A DNA stretch of 43,825 nucleotides from Chlamydiota bacterium. GTDB taxonomy: Bacteria; Auribacterota; Tritonobacteria; UBA1439. Shown here piece by piece: positions 7,353 to 16,357 of this stretch (position 1 is its first letter; every line of letters starts with the position of its first letter). The stretch spans positions 1 through 43,825 of the forward strand of contig JAAYCL010000005.1 of the NCBI GenBank assembly GCA_012729785.1. Reading direction: 5' to 3'. Position numbers and translations under genes: made by a program. The notes under the pieces were generated by a model. The model had not been told where the DNA came from. It worked only from the letters and a program-made list of their open reading frames with translations, and did no database searches.

Positions 7353-8909
7353 TCACCGCGGGCCGTTGCCGGGACCGGGCCGCGCGTAGAGCGTCAGGTC
7401 GATGCCGCGGAGCGGAAACTTCTCTTTCGCCAGAAAACGCGCGTTGAGGAACGCCGCGATCTCCTGATCGCCGTGCCCGCGCGTCCCACCCCCGATGAGC
7501 GCCCAGATCCGCCGTCTCCCCCGCGCGTACCGCTCGAGCTGCTCCGCGAGGTCGTACCGTCCGCACTCCGCCAGCCCCACCTGCCGAAGGCCCCCGCGGT
7601 AGTAGTAGTTGAGCGGGATCATGTGCCCCGGGATGTTGACGAGGATCAGGTCCCCCCGTTCCTCCCGCGCGGAGATGATCGCCGCCGCGCCGCGGAAATC
7701 CTCCTTGGCGTGGTCCGAGGCGAGCGCGCCGGGATAGAAATGGTACGGGGCCGCCGCGAGCGAGAAGAGACATATCGCGGCGGCGAGGGCGGCGCGGACC
7801 CATTTGCGCCTGAACGTGGCAATCGCCCCCGCCGCGAGGAGGAGCAGGCCCGCCGACTCCCAGAGGTGATAGCGCGGCTTCATGTACCAGAGCGTCCAGC
7901 GCGCCGCGCCGAGCGCGAAAACCGCGGCGAGGGGGACGGCGGCGAGGAGGAGGGGGAACGCCGCCGCGCGCCGCGCCCCGGCGCGCCAGAGGCGTCCCGT
8001 CCCGCACGCCAGCAGGGCGGCCATCCCGATCCACACCGCCCGCTTCACCGGCACGGTGATGAATACGCGGCTGTGCATCGGGCCGAACAGGAGGGAGTCG
8101 AGGACGTAGCGCAGCCCGCGGAGGGAGGCGCGCAGGAACTCCGGAACGCCCGCCGGGCCGGGGCGGGAGTAGCTACTCGATACCATGAGCTGCATCCTGA
8201 AGCCCACGGCGAGCCAGGGCAGGTAGAGGATCCCGACCGCCGCCATCGAACAGAGCCACGGCCAAACGCCGCGGCGCCGGGCGGCGGCGAAGATGCCGTG
8301 GGCGACGAGCGCGAGACAGGCGAAGTAGAAGGTGTAGCAGAGGAGAAGGGCGGAGAGGGCGTAGGCGGCCCACGGCCCGAAACGCCTCCCCTCGTCGAGC
8401 GCCCGGAGGAAGAGCCAGGAGGAGAGGAGGACGAGGAGGTTCGCGGCGCTGTACGCCCGTGCCTCCTGCGAGAAGAAGATCGCCGCGGGCGACACCGCCA
8501 ACAACAGGGCGGCGAGGAGGGCGGTGTCTTTGCGCCTGAAGATCCGAAGCCCCGCGAGATAGACGGCGGGCACCGCGAGGACTCCCGCCGCCGCGGAGAG
8601 GGCTCTGCAGGCGAACTCCCCGCCGCCGAACAGCCGGATCCAGAGGGCCAGCGCCGCGTAGTACGCGGGCGGCGTCCCCTCGTTGCGCAGGCACGCCTCC
8701 ACGACCCGGCGCAACGTCGGGCGCGGATTGACGAAGCGGCGGTGCGTCGCGTCCACGAGGGAGGCGGACATGAAACGCATGTCCACGCCGCGGGCGGCGT
8801 AGACGGAGAACGCCTCGTCCCCCCAGAAACTCTGGTGGGTGAGGCCGCACAGGCGCAGCGCCGCGGCGAGCGCCGTGACGAGGATCAGGAGCGTGGTGGT
8901 CCTTTTCAT
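7353..8909 (-). CDS. GT39/ArnT-like membrane glycosyltransferase
   Basis: This 518-residue integral membrane protein has about 10-12 hydrophobic segments. The first loop carries SFWGDEAFSVY (about 26-37), the acidic motif of GT-C enzymes of the PMT/ArnT type, which transfer sugars from polyprenyl-phosphate donors on the periplasmic side. A soluble C-terminal part (about 420-518) has a REERGDLILVN motif typical of the GT39-like candidate-phylum proteins. The ATG at 8909 is chosen because the upstream extension is Arg/Glu-rich and overlaps the divergent gene. It is divergent from another membrane glycosyltransferase. The DPM1-like enzyme at 12.5 kb could supply its lipid-linked donor. Confidence 0.8.
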   Translation of the reverse strand: MKRTTTLLILVTALAAALRLCGLTHQSFWGDEAFSVYAARGVDMRFMSASLVDATHRRFVNPRPTLRRVVEACLRNEGTPPAYYAALALWIRLFGGGEFACRALSAAAGVLAVPAVYLAGLRIFRRKDTALLAALLLAVSPAAIFFSQEARAYSAANLLVLLSSWLFLRALDEGRRFGPWAAYALSALLLCYTFYFACLALVAHGIFAAARRRGVWPWLCSMAAVGILYLPWLAVGFRMQLMVSSSYSRPGPAGVPEFLRASLRGLRYVLDSLLFGPMHSRVFITVPVKRAVWIGMAALLACGTGRLWRAGARRAAAFPLLLAAVPLAAVFALGAARWTLWYMKPRYHLWESAGLLLLAAGAIATFRRKWVRAALAAAICLFSLAAAPYHFYPGALASDHAKEDFRGAAAIISAREERGDLILVNIPGHMIPLNYYYRGGLRQVGLAECGRYDLAEQLERYARGRRRIWALIGGGTRGHGDQEIAAFLNARFLAKEKFPLRGIDLTLYARPGPGNGPR

Positions 8910-9041
8910 GTCTGCAGGGTATGGTACCAGCGCCGTGTCGCGGAGACAAGGATCGTGTCGGCGTGGGGCGCAGGCACAGAAAGCGTGGGGTGTGGGGAGT
9001 GGGGGGTATCTTGTCCATGCCGTCCATGTGATCCACGGAGA

Positions 9042-9071
9042 CTGCACGAGGCCGCCGGTACGTGGTAGAAT
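9042..9071 (+). promoter_or_regulatory. Predicted promoter of the second GT-C gene
   Basis: CTGCAC (9042-9047), an 18-base spacer and TAGAAT (9066-9071), 22 bases before the ATG at 9093. The rest of the 183-base divergent spacer holds G-rich and GTCCATG direct repeats with no clear role. Confidence 0.4.
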
Positions 9072-9092
9072 GCCCGCATCAGGAGGGAGGGG

Positions 9093-10892
9093 ATGAGACA
9101 TGCCAGGCGCAGCGCCCTCGTCACGGCGGCGCTCGCGGTCCTCGTCGTCGCGTACGCCCTCGCCTGCGCGGGCCTCTGGCGCGCGCGGGGGGAGTGGATC
9201 CTGCGCGAGGATTGCGAGATCGACTTCGCGCACGACTATGCGTTCGACGCCCTCCGGATCGGGGAAGGGGTGCCGCCGGGCGACGAGTACCGCGGCCCGC
9301 TCTACCCGGCGCTCCTCGCCTTCCTCCACTCCCGGGGGGCGGGCTTAGTCCGGGCGGGGGCATGGATTACGGTCGGCTCCTCCCTCCTCGCCCTCGTGCT
9401 GACGTTCCTCATCTGCCGCCGGGCGACCGGGAGCGGTATTTTTGCCCTTGCCGCCGCGTCGGCGCTGGCGCTCTTCCCGCCGTTCCTGAAATGCTCCCTC
9501 CTCCTCGGCACGGACATGCTCTTCGCGGCGCTCCTCCTTTCATCGGTCTGCCTCATCCTCCCCCCGGGGGGGACGGCGCGGGCGGGGGCTGCCGGATTCT
9601 GCATGGGAATCGCCCTCGCCGTGCGCTGGAACGCACTCGGCGTCGCGCCGGTGACCGCGCTCCTCGTCCTCCTCCCCCTGTCCGGGGACCCGCCCCGCGC
9701 GCGCCTCGGGCGGTGCCTCGCGTTTCTGGCGGGGTTCGCGCTGGGGAGCGCCCCGGCGTGCCTGGTCAACGTGGGGCGCGGGCGCGGCCTCGTCGAGAAC
9801 TCCAATTTCCGGAACATCGGTTGGACGTTCTACGGGGCGGAGCTCGGCCTCGACTACCACGCATACTTCGACGCCCTCCCGTTCAAGATGATGGGCGATC
9901 TCCTGCGCTTCAGGGGCGTCCCGTTCTTCCTCGGGAGGTGGGCGGTCTTCTTCGCGCGGTACATCGCGCGATACCTCGCGGAACTCATGCCGCCGCTCGG
10001 CATCCTCGCGGCGTGCTCCGTGGCGGGGGCGTTTATACGGAGGTTCCCCGGCCGTTTCCTCCCGCCGTTCATCGTCTGCTGCCTCTTCATCCAGAGCCTC
10101 GGCATGTACGGCGAGCGGTACATCCTCGCGCTCTTCGCGCTCGGGTTATGTGCAGCCGCCGCGACGGCCGCCGCCCTCGTTGCGCACGCGCGGGGAGCGC
10201 GGGCTCGCGCCACGGTTTCCGTCGCGACGGCGTCCGCATTCGCGGTCGCCTGCCTCCTCTACGCCGCCGCCGACGCGCCGATGCTCCGGGGGCTCTGCGC
10301 GGACCGGCACCGGCTCGGCGCGTATTCCCCCCCCTCGGTGCGGGCTTCGCGCGGGGCATCGCCGGCGGAGCTCGGGGGTTTCGAGACGCTCGCGTCGTTC
10401 GCCCCCGCGGATATCGCGCGCGACTGGCGCCCGAACCGCATGGCGAGGATTCTGTACGCGGCCCCGGGGGCGGTGCGGATACGGTGCGCGCCGCGCGATC
10501 CGATGCTGACGGGCCCGGAGATTCGCCTCGCCGGCGGCGAGATCTGGTTCATGGCGCGGATGCGGGCGATCGGGAACGAGCCGAGGACCGTGCGCGAGAG
10601 GGTGCGGGATGCGGTCGGTTTCGGCGACTGGGTCAAGATGAAGGTCTTCTGGGCGACGGAGCGGGAGCCGCAATTCGACGAGGCGCGGAGCAGCGTCTTC
10701 TTCATCCTCCCGTCGGAGGAGGAGCAGGTCCACGTCGTCAGGATCCTCGGCGACGGCTCATTTCCCGGCGGGCTCGTCCGGGTCAGGCTCGACCCCGGGG
10801 AGGAGCGACGACAGTACGAGATCGCGGAGATCGCCCTCCTGCGCAGGCGCTCCGGCGGGCAGGCCCTCCTGCGCGAGCGCTCCGGCGGGTGA
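9093..10892 (+). CDS. GT-C-type polytopic membrane protein, probable glycosyltransferase
   Basis: The protein has 599 residues. An N-terminal membrane anchor (8-27) is followed by a periplasmic loop with acidic residues (CEIDFAHDYAFDALRIGEG). At least eight more hydrophobic helices extend to about residue 395, and a soluble C-terminal domain runs from about 420 to 599. This is the GT-C layout. GPLYPALLAF after the first loop resembles the EtsR/PMT-like region. The donor and acceptor are unknown. GGAGGGAGGGG precedes the ATG at 9093. The last codons fall in a 30-base tandem repeat that crosses the stop. Confidence 0.65.
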   Translation: MRHARRSALVTAALAVLVVAYALACAGLWRARGEWILREDCEIDFAHDYAFDALRIGEGVPPGDEYRGPLYPALLAFLHSRGAGLVRAGAWITVGSSLLALVLTFLICRRATGSGIFALAAASALALFPPFLKCSLLLGTDMLFAALLLSSVCLILPPGGTARAGAAGFCMGIALAVRWNALGVAPVTALLVLLPLSGDPPRARLGRCLAFLAGFALGSAPACLVNVGRGRGLVENSNFRNIGWTFYGAELGLDYHAYFDALPFKMMGDLLRFRGVPFFLGRWAVFFARYIARYLAELMPPLGILAACSVAGAFIRRFPGRFLPPFIVCCLFIQSLGMYGERYILALFALGLCAAAATAAALVAHARGARARATVSVATASAFAVACLLYAAADAPMLRGLCADRHRLGAYSPPSVRASRGASPAELGGFETLASFAPADIARDWRPNRMARILYAAPGAVRIRCAPRDPMLTGPEIRLAGGEIWFMARMRAIGNEPRTVRERVRDAVGFGDWVKMKVFWATEREPQFDEARSSVFFILPSEEEQVHVVRILGDGSFPGGLVRVRLDPGEERRQYEIAEIALLRRRSGGQALLRERSGG

Positions 10893-10922
10893 AACCTCCT
10901 GCGCGGGAGGCGCGCCGGGCAG
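10834..10922 (+). repeat. 30-bp tandem repeat across the stop codon (3 degenerate copies)
   Basis: Copies lie at 10834-10863, 10864-10893 and 10894-10922. They share CTCCTGCGC and CTCCGGCGGG-type cores, and copy 3 is the most diverged. The first two encode repeated LLRxRSGG at the protein C-terminus, and the stop TGA sits in copy 2. Repeat expansion has probably lengthened the tail. Confidence 0.75.
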
Positions 10923-11076
10923 TGTCCATGGTGTGCCGCCTCCGGAATCCCCCCGCGGTATGCTAACAGGGGGCCCCGCGGCCGACAAGGGGGAACGACG
11001 GCACGCCGCGGGGGAGGAGGCGAATCTTCTGGCCAGCCGCCGGGATCCCGGCTACACTGAAACCAGGGAGGTGCCC

Positions 11077-12408
11077 ATGAAACTGCGCGCGGTCGTATGC
11101 GGCCTCTCTGTCGCCGCGTCGCTCGGGACGGCGGCCCCGTCCGGCGCGGGGGTTTCGCTCGGGATCTTCCTCACGACCCTCCCCAAGGAGAGCATCGAAG
11201 CGCTGTTCGGCGCCACCCGACGGCACGCGATCCTGCAGTACGTCCTGGAGTGGTACAACTCGGCGGCGGCGGCGCACACGGCGGCGATGCAGGCGCGCGC
11301 CGAGGCCGGCGCCGTGCCGATGTGCGTCTGGGGGACGGGAGGCCACGATAAGGGGTACGGTTTCGACAGCATCATCAGCGGGACGCACGATGCGTATATC
11401 CGGGACGTCGCGGGCTCCGTGAGTGCATTCAACAAGCCGGTCATCATCGCGTTCTGCCCGGAGTTCAATCACCGGTCGAGTCCCTACTACTACCTGAACG
11501 ATCCGAGCCGGAGCACGGCGAAATACGCCGAGATGTGGCGCCACGTCCACGGCATCTTCAGGGAGGCCGGCGCGACGAACGCGCAGTGGGCGTTCTGCCC
11601 CAACTACCAGGGCGATCCGGTCACCGACGCAAACCTGTACTACCATTACTACCCGGGCGATGCGTACGTGGACTGGGTCGGGGCGCTCGGCTTCGACACC
11701 GACTGGGCTTCCGGCGGCTCCGCGGGCCTTTCGTTCCACGACATCTTCGGCCGCATCCTCGGGGACCAGGCGTCCCGATACCCGAACAAGCCGCAGCTCG
11801 TGATGTGGTTCGGCACGGCGGGCGACACGGCGCGGAAGGAGGCGTGGATCGGGGCGAGTTACGGGGCCATGGGCCTCTATCCCAACCTCCGGGCGGTGGT
11901 CTGGTACAACAAGACGGACACGGCGGGGTTCGACTACCGGGTGTGGGACACCTCCGGCGTTCAGGCGTCGGTGACGGCCGCCTACAGGGAGGCGATCTCC
12001 GCCCCCCTCTTCCTCGACACGCTCCCCCCGTACGACGACCTCGTTCCCGCCGACGGGGGCGGCGGGGCGCTCGACCTCACGCCGATTCCCGCGACGGTAC
12101 GGCGCGGGGCGCAGATCGCCCTCCACTACGCCTTCAGCGGCATCCTGCAGCGGGTGGACGCCTATCTCGGGGTTGAGATGACGGATGGCACCCTCCTGGT
12201 CATGGACTCCCGCCAGGTGTTCCAGCCGAGGATCATCCCGGTCGCATCGAACCTTGACGCGAGCGGGAACCCGTCCGGGGCGCTCTCCTTCACCGTGCCC
12301 GAAACGATTCCGACGGGCGTCTACACGTTCAAGGCGGTCTGGGTTCCGGCGGGAGCGCCCGTGACCGAAGCCGGCGTGATCGACAGGCCCGTGACGGTTG
12401 TCGAATGA
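11077..12408 (+). CDS. Secreted GH26-like protein with degenerate nucleophile site
   Basis: The protein has 443 residues: a signal peptide (1-24), a GH26-like (beta-mannanase-type) TIM barrel (about 28-325) and a C-terminal beta domain (about 340-443). Glu129 in IAFCPEFNHR fits the acid/base Glu, and the following YAEMWRHVHGIF...WAFCPN block is typical of GH26. At the nucleophile strand the sequence is LVMWFGTAG, with Trp244 where GH26 enzymes have Glu. The second family member at 13308 has FEFGS at this place. It may therefore bind glycan without hydrolysing it. AGGGAGG precedes the ATG, and a TACACT -10 lies at 11053-11058. Family call by eye. Confidence 0.7.
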   Translation: MKLRAVVCGLSVAASLGTAAPSGAGVSLGIFLTTLPKESIEALFGATRRHAILQYVLEWYNSAAAAHTAAMQARAEAGAVPMCVWGTGGHDKGYGFDSIISGTHDAYIRDVAGSVSAFNKPVIIAFCPEFNHRSSPYYYLNDPSRSTAKYAEMWRHVHGIFREAGATNAQWAFCPNYQGDPVTDANLYYHYYPGDAYVDWVGALGFDTDWASGGSAGLSFHDIFGRILGDQASRYPNKPQLVMWFGTAGDTARKEAWIGASYGAMGLYPNLRAVVWYNKTDTAGFDYRVWDTSGVQASVTAAYREAISAPLFLDTLPPYDDLVPADGGGGALDLTPIPATVRRGAQIALHYAFSGILQRVDAYLGVEMTDGTLLVMDSRQVFQPRIIPVASNLDASGNPSGALSFTVPETIPTGVYTFKAVWVPAGAPVTEAGVIDRPVTVVE

Positions 12409-12457
12409 GCCGGCACGCCGCGCCGCATTTCCGGGGGCGTTGCGGAAAGGTCGAGGA

Positions 12458-12487
12458 TTGCGTCTCGGCCGATTTTCGGTGTACACT
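12458..12487 (+). promoter_or_regulatory. Predicted promoter of the DPM1-like gene
   Basis: TTGCGT (12458-12463), an 18-base spacer and TACACT (12482-12487), 33 bases before the ATG at 12521. Confidence 0.5.
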
Positions 12488-12520
12488 ATTCACCCCGTAC
12501 CCACCCGGCGCCGCTCGGGC

Positions 12521-13225
12521 ATGAACAAAACGATTGTCCTCATCGGGACCTACAACGAGCAAGAGAACCTCGCCGCGCTCGTCGGGGAGATCCTCGCGCT
12601 CAACGCGGGCCTCGATATCCTCGTCATCGACGACAACTCCCCCGACGGCACCGGCCGCCTCGCCGACGAGCTCGCCGCGGCGCACCCGGAGGTCACCGTG
12701 CTGCATCGCCCCGGCAAGATGGGCCTCGGGACGGCGTACGTAGCGGGATTCCGGCGCGCCCTGGAGCATGGCTACGACCGAATCGTGACGATGGACGCCG
12801 ACTTTTCGCACGAGCCGGGCCGCCTGCCGGGGTTCCTGGCCGCGTTCGCGACGCACGACGTCGTCGTGGGCACGCGGTACATGAAAGGCGGCGGAGTGGT
12901 GAACTGGCCCCCGCATCGCCTCATCCTGAGCCGGGGCGGGAGCATCTACACCCGCCTCGTCACCGGGATGCCGCTCCGCGACGCCACCGGCGGCTTCAAC
13001 GCCTACCGCCGGGAGGTGCTCGAAACGATCAATCTCGATTCGATCCGTTCAGAGGGGTACGCGTTCCAGATCGAGATGAAGTTCCGCGCATGGAAGAGGG
13101 GCTTCCGCATCGCCGAGATGCCGATCGTCTTCGCGGATCGCACGCGCGGGAAGTCGAAGATGAGCAGGCGGATATTCCTCGAGGCGATCTTCACCGTCTG
13201 GAAGATGCGCTTCTCCTCCCGCTGA
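12521..13225 (+). CDS. Polyprenol-phosphate mannose/glucose synthase (DPM1-like GT2)
   Basis: This 234-residue GT-A fold protein lacks the C-terminal membrane domain found in longer DPM1 homologues. TYNEQENL (10-17), VIDDNSPDGT (35-44) and the catalytic MDADFSHEP (91-99) are diagnostic. ATGGFNAYRR and the C-terminal RTRGKSKMSRRIFLEA also match the family. It transfers a hexose from a nucleotide sugar to polyprenyl phosphate at the cytoplasmic face, giving the donor used by GT-C enzymes; two such membrane enzymes are encoded at 7.4-10.9 kb. It has its own promoter and no strong Shine-Dalgarno. Sugar identity (Man or Glc) cannot be read from the sequence. Confidence 0.9.
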   Translation: MNKTIVLIGTYNEQENLAALVGEILALNAGLDILVIDDNSPDGTGRLADELAAAHPEVTVLHRPGKMGLGTAYVAGFRRALEHGYDRIVTMDADFSHEPGRLPGFLAAFATHDVVVGTRYMKGGGVVNWPPHRLILSRGGSIYTRLVTGMPLRDATGGFNAYRREVLETINLDSIRSEGYAFQIEMKFRAWKRGFRIAEMPIVFADRTRGKSKMSRRIFLEAIFTVWKMRFSSR

Positions 13226-13249
13226 GCGCCCTCCCGTCACGCGGAGCGG

Positions 13250-13279
13250 TTGGACAGCGTACCGCCCGCATGCTACATT
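13250..13279 (+). promoter_or_regulatory. Predicted promoter of the second GH26-like gene
   Basis: TTGGAC (13250-13255), an 18-base spacer and TACATT (13274-13279), 28 bases upstream of the ATG at 13308. Confidence 0.45.
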
Positions 13280-13307
13280 GAAGTGGTATGCGGCGAAAGG
13301 GGGGCGG

Positions 13308-14915
13308 ATGAAGACAATGGCGAACGCAACGGCATGGTGCGGCGCCCTGCTCATGGCGGCGTGCGGGGCTGCGCGGGCGGCCGATCCGGGGATCATGCTC
13401 GGGGTGTACCTTTCGAGCCAGCAGTACGAAGATGCCCTCCAAGGGTTCGACGAGGCGGCCGGGAAGACGCACACGCACGTGATGTACTTCGTCCCGTTCG
13501 AGGGCTACCCAAACCTCGCGCAGTTTCTCAATACGCTCGGGAAGATGAAAAAGGTGCCGGTCATCTGCTGGCAGTCGGGAGACGACGGAAAGCCGGACAG
13601 GAGCTACTCCAACCAGAGCTTCATCGACGGGGAGCATGACGAGGACATCGAGAAGATGGCCGGGGTGGTGAAAAAGTTCCTGGACGACCACCGCTCCCTC
13701 CCCGTCTACATCCGCTGGGCGCACGAGGCCAACATACGATCCGCCCCCGCCTGGCCGGGGCACCCATGGAACAACAGGAGCGCCGCGCAGTATATCGGCA
13801 TGTTCCAGCACGTCCACGACACGTTCTTCAAGAAGCTCGACGCCGGATCTGCGCGGGCGCGAGTCGTCTGGGTCTGGTCGCCCAACTACGAGAACGCGGC
13901 CGAGGGGCACGACAGCTACAGCGACTGGAAGAACCTGTATCCCGGGGACCGGTACGTGGATATGACCGGCCTGAGCGGCCTGAACTACGGGGATCACCCG
14001 ACGGCGGGGCCCGGCTTCCCGGTCACGGTGCAGTGGCTCTATCTGCCGATACTGCGCGACATGATGGCGGGGGAGTACGGTGCCCGCGCCGGGGCGGCCG
14101 TCTCGCCCGCGGAGCTCGCGCAGGCGACCCGCGGAAAGCCGCAGGGGATATTCGAGTTCGGGAGCGTGGAGACGCGGCGCCGGGGCGGCGCGCGGGGGGT
14201 GATGCCGACGGCGTACTCCGACATACCGAAGGAGGACTGGATACGGCACGGCTACGACGCCATCGCGAACGCGGAGGAGTTCGGGTTCGTCCGGCTCGTG
14301 ATGATCTACAACGATATCGCGACGAGCGGCGGCTACCGGTGCGACTTCAGGGTGTGGAACAAGGAGTCTGCCAAGCCCAACAGCCCCGTCCCCGCGAGCG
14401 TCACGCAGGCGTACAAGGAGGCGATCGAGGATCCGCGCTTCACCGACGACATTCTCACGCTCGAGGATATGCTCCCCGGCGGCTACCATCGGGCGGAATC
14501 TCTCCCCGTCCCCGCCGCGTATCCGCAGCACGAGTTCTGGCTGAGCCCGCCGCCCGGCGGGACGGTGTACCGCAACGAGACGCTGACCGCCGCCTTTTTC
14601 CTCCATCCCGCCGCGCACGGACCCGCGATGGCGGACGCCTACGTCGCGGCCCGCATCCCCGGGGGGGGATTCTACGCGTTCGTCCCCCCCGCCGGGTGGG
14701 TCAGATTCGACCCCGCCGGGGGGCAGCGGCCGCCGGCGGTCGCGCGCGGCGTACACGTCATACGCGAGGTGCGGGCGATCGCGTTTATCCAGCCGATGGG
14801 GGCGGGCCTTCCCGCGGGCGACTACCGCATCTACTCGATCCTCGTCCCGCCCGGCGCCGATCCGCTCCGGCTCGGGCCGGACCTCAAAGAGGCCCGTTTC
14901 ACGCTCGCCGGCTGA
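13308..14915 (+). CDS. Secreted GH26-like glycoside hydrolase
   Basis: The protein has 535 residues. It has a signal peptide (1-25) with possible lipobox MAAC, a GH26-like barrel (about 28-400) and a C-terminal beta-rich domain (about 410-535). YIRWAHEANI places the acid/base at Glu140, VVWVWSPN is the usual following strand, and GIFEFGSVE places the nucleophile at Glu283. Both catalytic Glu are present, unlike its paralogue at 11077. GH26 enzymes cut beta-mannans and related glucans; the true substrate is unknown. The weak G-rich ribosome site suggests modest expression. The two paralogues flank the DPM1-like gene, which hints at a shared envelope or extracellular glycan. Confidence 0.78.
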   Translation: MKTMANATAWCGALLMAACGAARAADPGIMLGVYLSSQQYEDALQGFDEAAGKTHTHVMYFVPFEGYPNLAQFLNTLGKMKKVPVICWQSGDDGKPDRSYSNQSFIDGEHDEDIEKMAGVVKKFLDDHRSLPVYIRWAHEANIRSAPAWPGHPWNNRSAAQYIGMFQHVHDTFFKKLDAGSARARVVWVWSPNYENAAEGHDSYSDWKNLYPGDRYVDMTGLSGLNYGDHPTAGPGFPVTVQWLYLPILRDMMAGEYGARAGAAVSPAELAQATRGKPQGIFEFGSVETRRRGGARGVMPTAYSDIPKEDWIRHGYDAIANAEEFGFVRLVMIYNDIATSGGYRCDFRVWNKESAKPNSPVPASVTQAYKEAIEDPRFTDDILTLEDMLPGGYHRAESLPVPAAYPQHEFWLSPPPGGTVYRNETLTAAFFLHPAAHGPAMADAYVAARIPGGGFYAFVPPAGWVRFDPAGGQRPPAVARGVHVIREVRAIAFIQPMGAGLPAGDYRIYSILVPPGADPLRLGPDLKEARFTLAG

Positions 14916-14963
14916 GCCGTTGCGCGCACGGACCCGCGGGGGCGGCGCGCGGAGGAGAAGGGG

Positions 14964-15188
14964 ATGAAGAGAGGGGCGATCGCGCTCATCGCCGCCGCCT
15001 GCGTTGTCGCCGGCGCCTCGTGCGTGCGGGTGACGACGGAGCGCGGGGCGGCGCCCGTTGGTCCCGCGCCGAAACCCGGAGAGAAGGGGAAGGTGCGCGT
15101 CCGGGCCTGGAACCCGTTCGACGAGATTCTCGACGTCGTCACCTTCCCGGTCAAGGCGGCGGGGAAGGGGCTCGGGAAGATATTCTGA
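14964..15188 (+). CDS. Small probable lipoprotein, unknown
   Basis: A 74-residue protein. Residues 1-19 form a signal sequence ending VAGASC, an imperfect lipobox with Gly at -3. The mature part is Pro/Lys-rich and then has an amphipathic segment (NPFDEILDVVTFPVKAAGKG). A GGAGGAGAAGGGG ribosome site precedes the ATG. No family was recognised. It follows the GH26-like gene by 48 bases and may share its transcript. Confidence 0.6.
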   Translation: MKRGAIALIAAACVVAGASCVRVTTERGAAPVGPAPKPGEKGKVRVRAWNPFDEILDVVTFPVKAAGKGLGKIF

Positions 15189-15263
15189 TGCCGCGCGCGG
15201 GGGCACACCCGTTCGATCGGTAGTTTCCCGCCTGTATCCCTGTCCTTCGGCGCCCCGCTCTGG

Positions 15264-15269
15264 TATACT
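15264..15269 (+). promoter_or_regulatory. -10 box (TATACT) before the ATP-grasp gene
   Basis: TATACT lies 47 bases upstream of the GTG at 15316. No convincing -35 was found, so only the -10 is reported. Confidence 0.35.
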
Positions 15270-15315
15270 GCTCGCGGAACGCGACACACACCACGGAGGA
15301 GAGGGGCGCAGATAC

Positions 15316-16338
15316 GTGAAGAAGCTGAAGATAACCGTCCTCTACGACCGCACCCCGGATCAGTCCGACGAGAAGGAGTACCAGATCGCCATGTCCGGGG
15401 AGGGGGACGAGGCCAGCCACCACCTCGTCGAGTACCTCGGCAAGCTCGGCCACGAGATGCGCCTCTACGGGGTCTACGACGACGTGAAGGGGCTCATCGC
15501 CGAGCTCGAGCAGCACCCGCACGACATCGTCTTCAACCTGTGCGAGTCGTTCCGCCGGGATTCCGCGATGGAGTTCAGCGTCCCCGCGCTCCTCGACATG
15601 CTGAACGTGCCCTACACCGGCTCGGGCCCTTCGGCGCTGTTGCTCGCGCAGAACAAGGGGCTCACCAAGAAGCTCCTCGCCTTCCACGGCATCTGGTCGG
15701 CCGACTTCGCCGTCTACCCGCGCGGGCAGTTCGACATTCGGCCCTCGAAGCTCCGCTTCCCGCTCATCGTCAAGCCGCTCACCGAGGACGCCTCCATCGG
15801 CATCGCCGAGAGCTCCGTGGTGAAGAACGACGAGGCGCTCGCGAGCCGGATCGCCTACGTGCACGAGAAGATCGGGTGCGGGGCGCTCGTCGAGGAGTAC
15901 ATCGAGGGGCGGGAGCTGTTCGTCGGCGTGCTCGGCAACGAGAAGCCGGTCGTGCTCCCGCCGGTCGAGCTCGACTTCAGCAAGTCCACGAACGACAAGC
16001 TGCGGGTCTACTCGTTCAAGGCGAAGTTCGACTCCGGCTACCGGGACAAGTGGGGGATCCAGTCGGTATTCTCGAAGGATTTGAAAAAGGAGACGCTCGC
16101 GACCATCGAGGGGATCTGCACGACCGCCTACCAAGCGCTCGGGCTGCGCGACTACGGGCGGCTGGATCTGATGCTCGCCCCCGACGGGGCGCTCTACGTG
16201 ATCGAGGTGAATCCGAACCCGAACATCGCCGAGAACGAGGACCTCCCCAACGCCGCGGAGCAGATCGGCCTCGCCTACACCGACTTCGCCGAGAAGATCA
16301 TCCGCCTCGCCCTCGACAGGTACAGAGCCAAGCTGTGA
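15316..16338 (+). CDS. D-alanine-D-alanine ligase-like ATP-grasp protein
   Basis: The protein has 340 residues. The N-terminal subdomain (1-105) carries DIVFNLCESF and a Ddl-like GSGPSALLLAQNKGLTK. The ATP-grasp core follows, with PLIVKPLTEDASIGI, LVEEYIEGRELFVGVL and the metal-binding end VIEVNPNPNIAENEDL. The family joins a carboxylate to an amine with ATP. Ordinary Ddl sits near mur genes; this one is alone, and it belongs to the divergent group with long acidic inserts, so the substrate may be a different amino acid or peptide. GTG at 15316 is chosen as the first plausible start after the -10 box; a GGAGGAGAGGGG lies somewhat far upstream. Confidence 0.8.
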   Translation: MKKLKITVLYDRTPDQSDEKEYQIAMSGEGDEASHHLVEYLGKLGHEMRLYGVYDDVKGLIAELEQHPHDIVFNLCESFRRDSAMEFSVPALLDMLNVPYTGSGPSALLLAQNKGLTKKLLAFHGIWSADFAVYPRGQFDIRPSKLRFPLIVKPLTEDASIGIAESSVVKNDEALASRIAYVHEKIGCGALVEEYIEGRELFVGVLGNEKPVVLPPVELDFSKSTNDKLRVYSFKAKFDSGYRDKWGIQSVFSKDLKKETLATIEGICTTAYQALGLRDYGRLDLMLAPDGALYVIEVNPNPNIAENEDLPNAAEQIGLAYTDFAEKIIRLALDRYRAKL

Positions 16339-16357
16339 CCGGCGCGCGCCGCGCGCC

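Noticed and set aside
9062-10966. Second plus-strand frame over the GT-C gene
   Set aside because: Arg/Pro/Gly-rich; the frame at 9093 gives hydrophobic helices with promoter and ribosome site.
13191-15287. 698-codon minus-strand open frame over the GH26-like gene
   Set aside because: Charged shadow sequence without motifs; the plus-strand gene has a signal peptide and both catalytic Glu.
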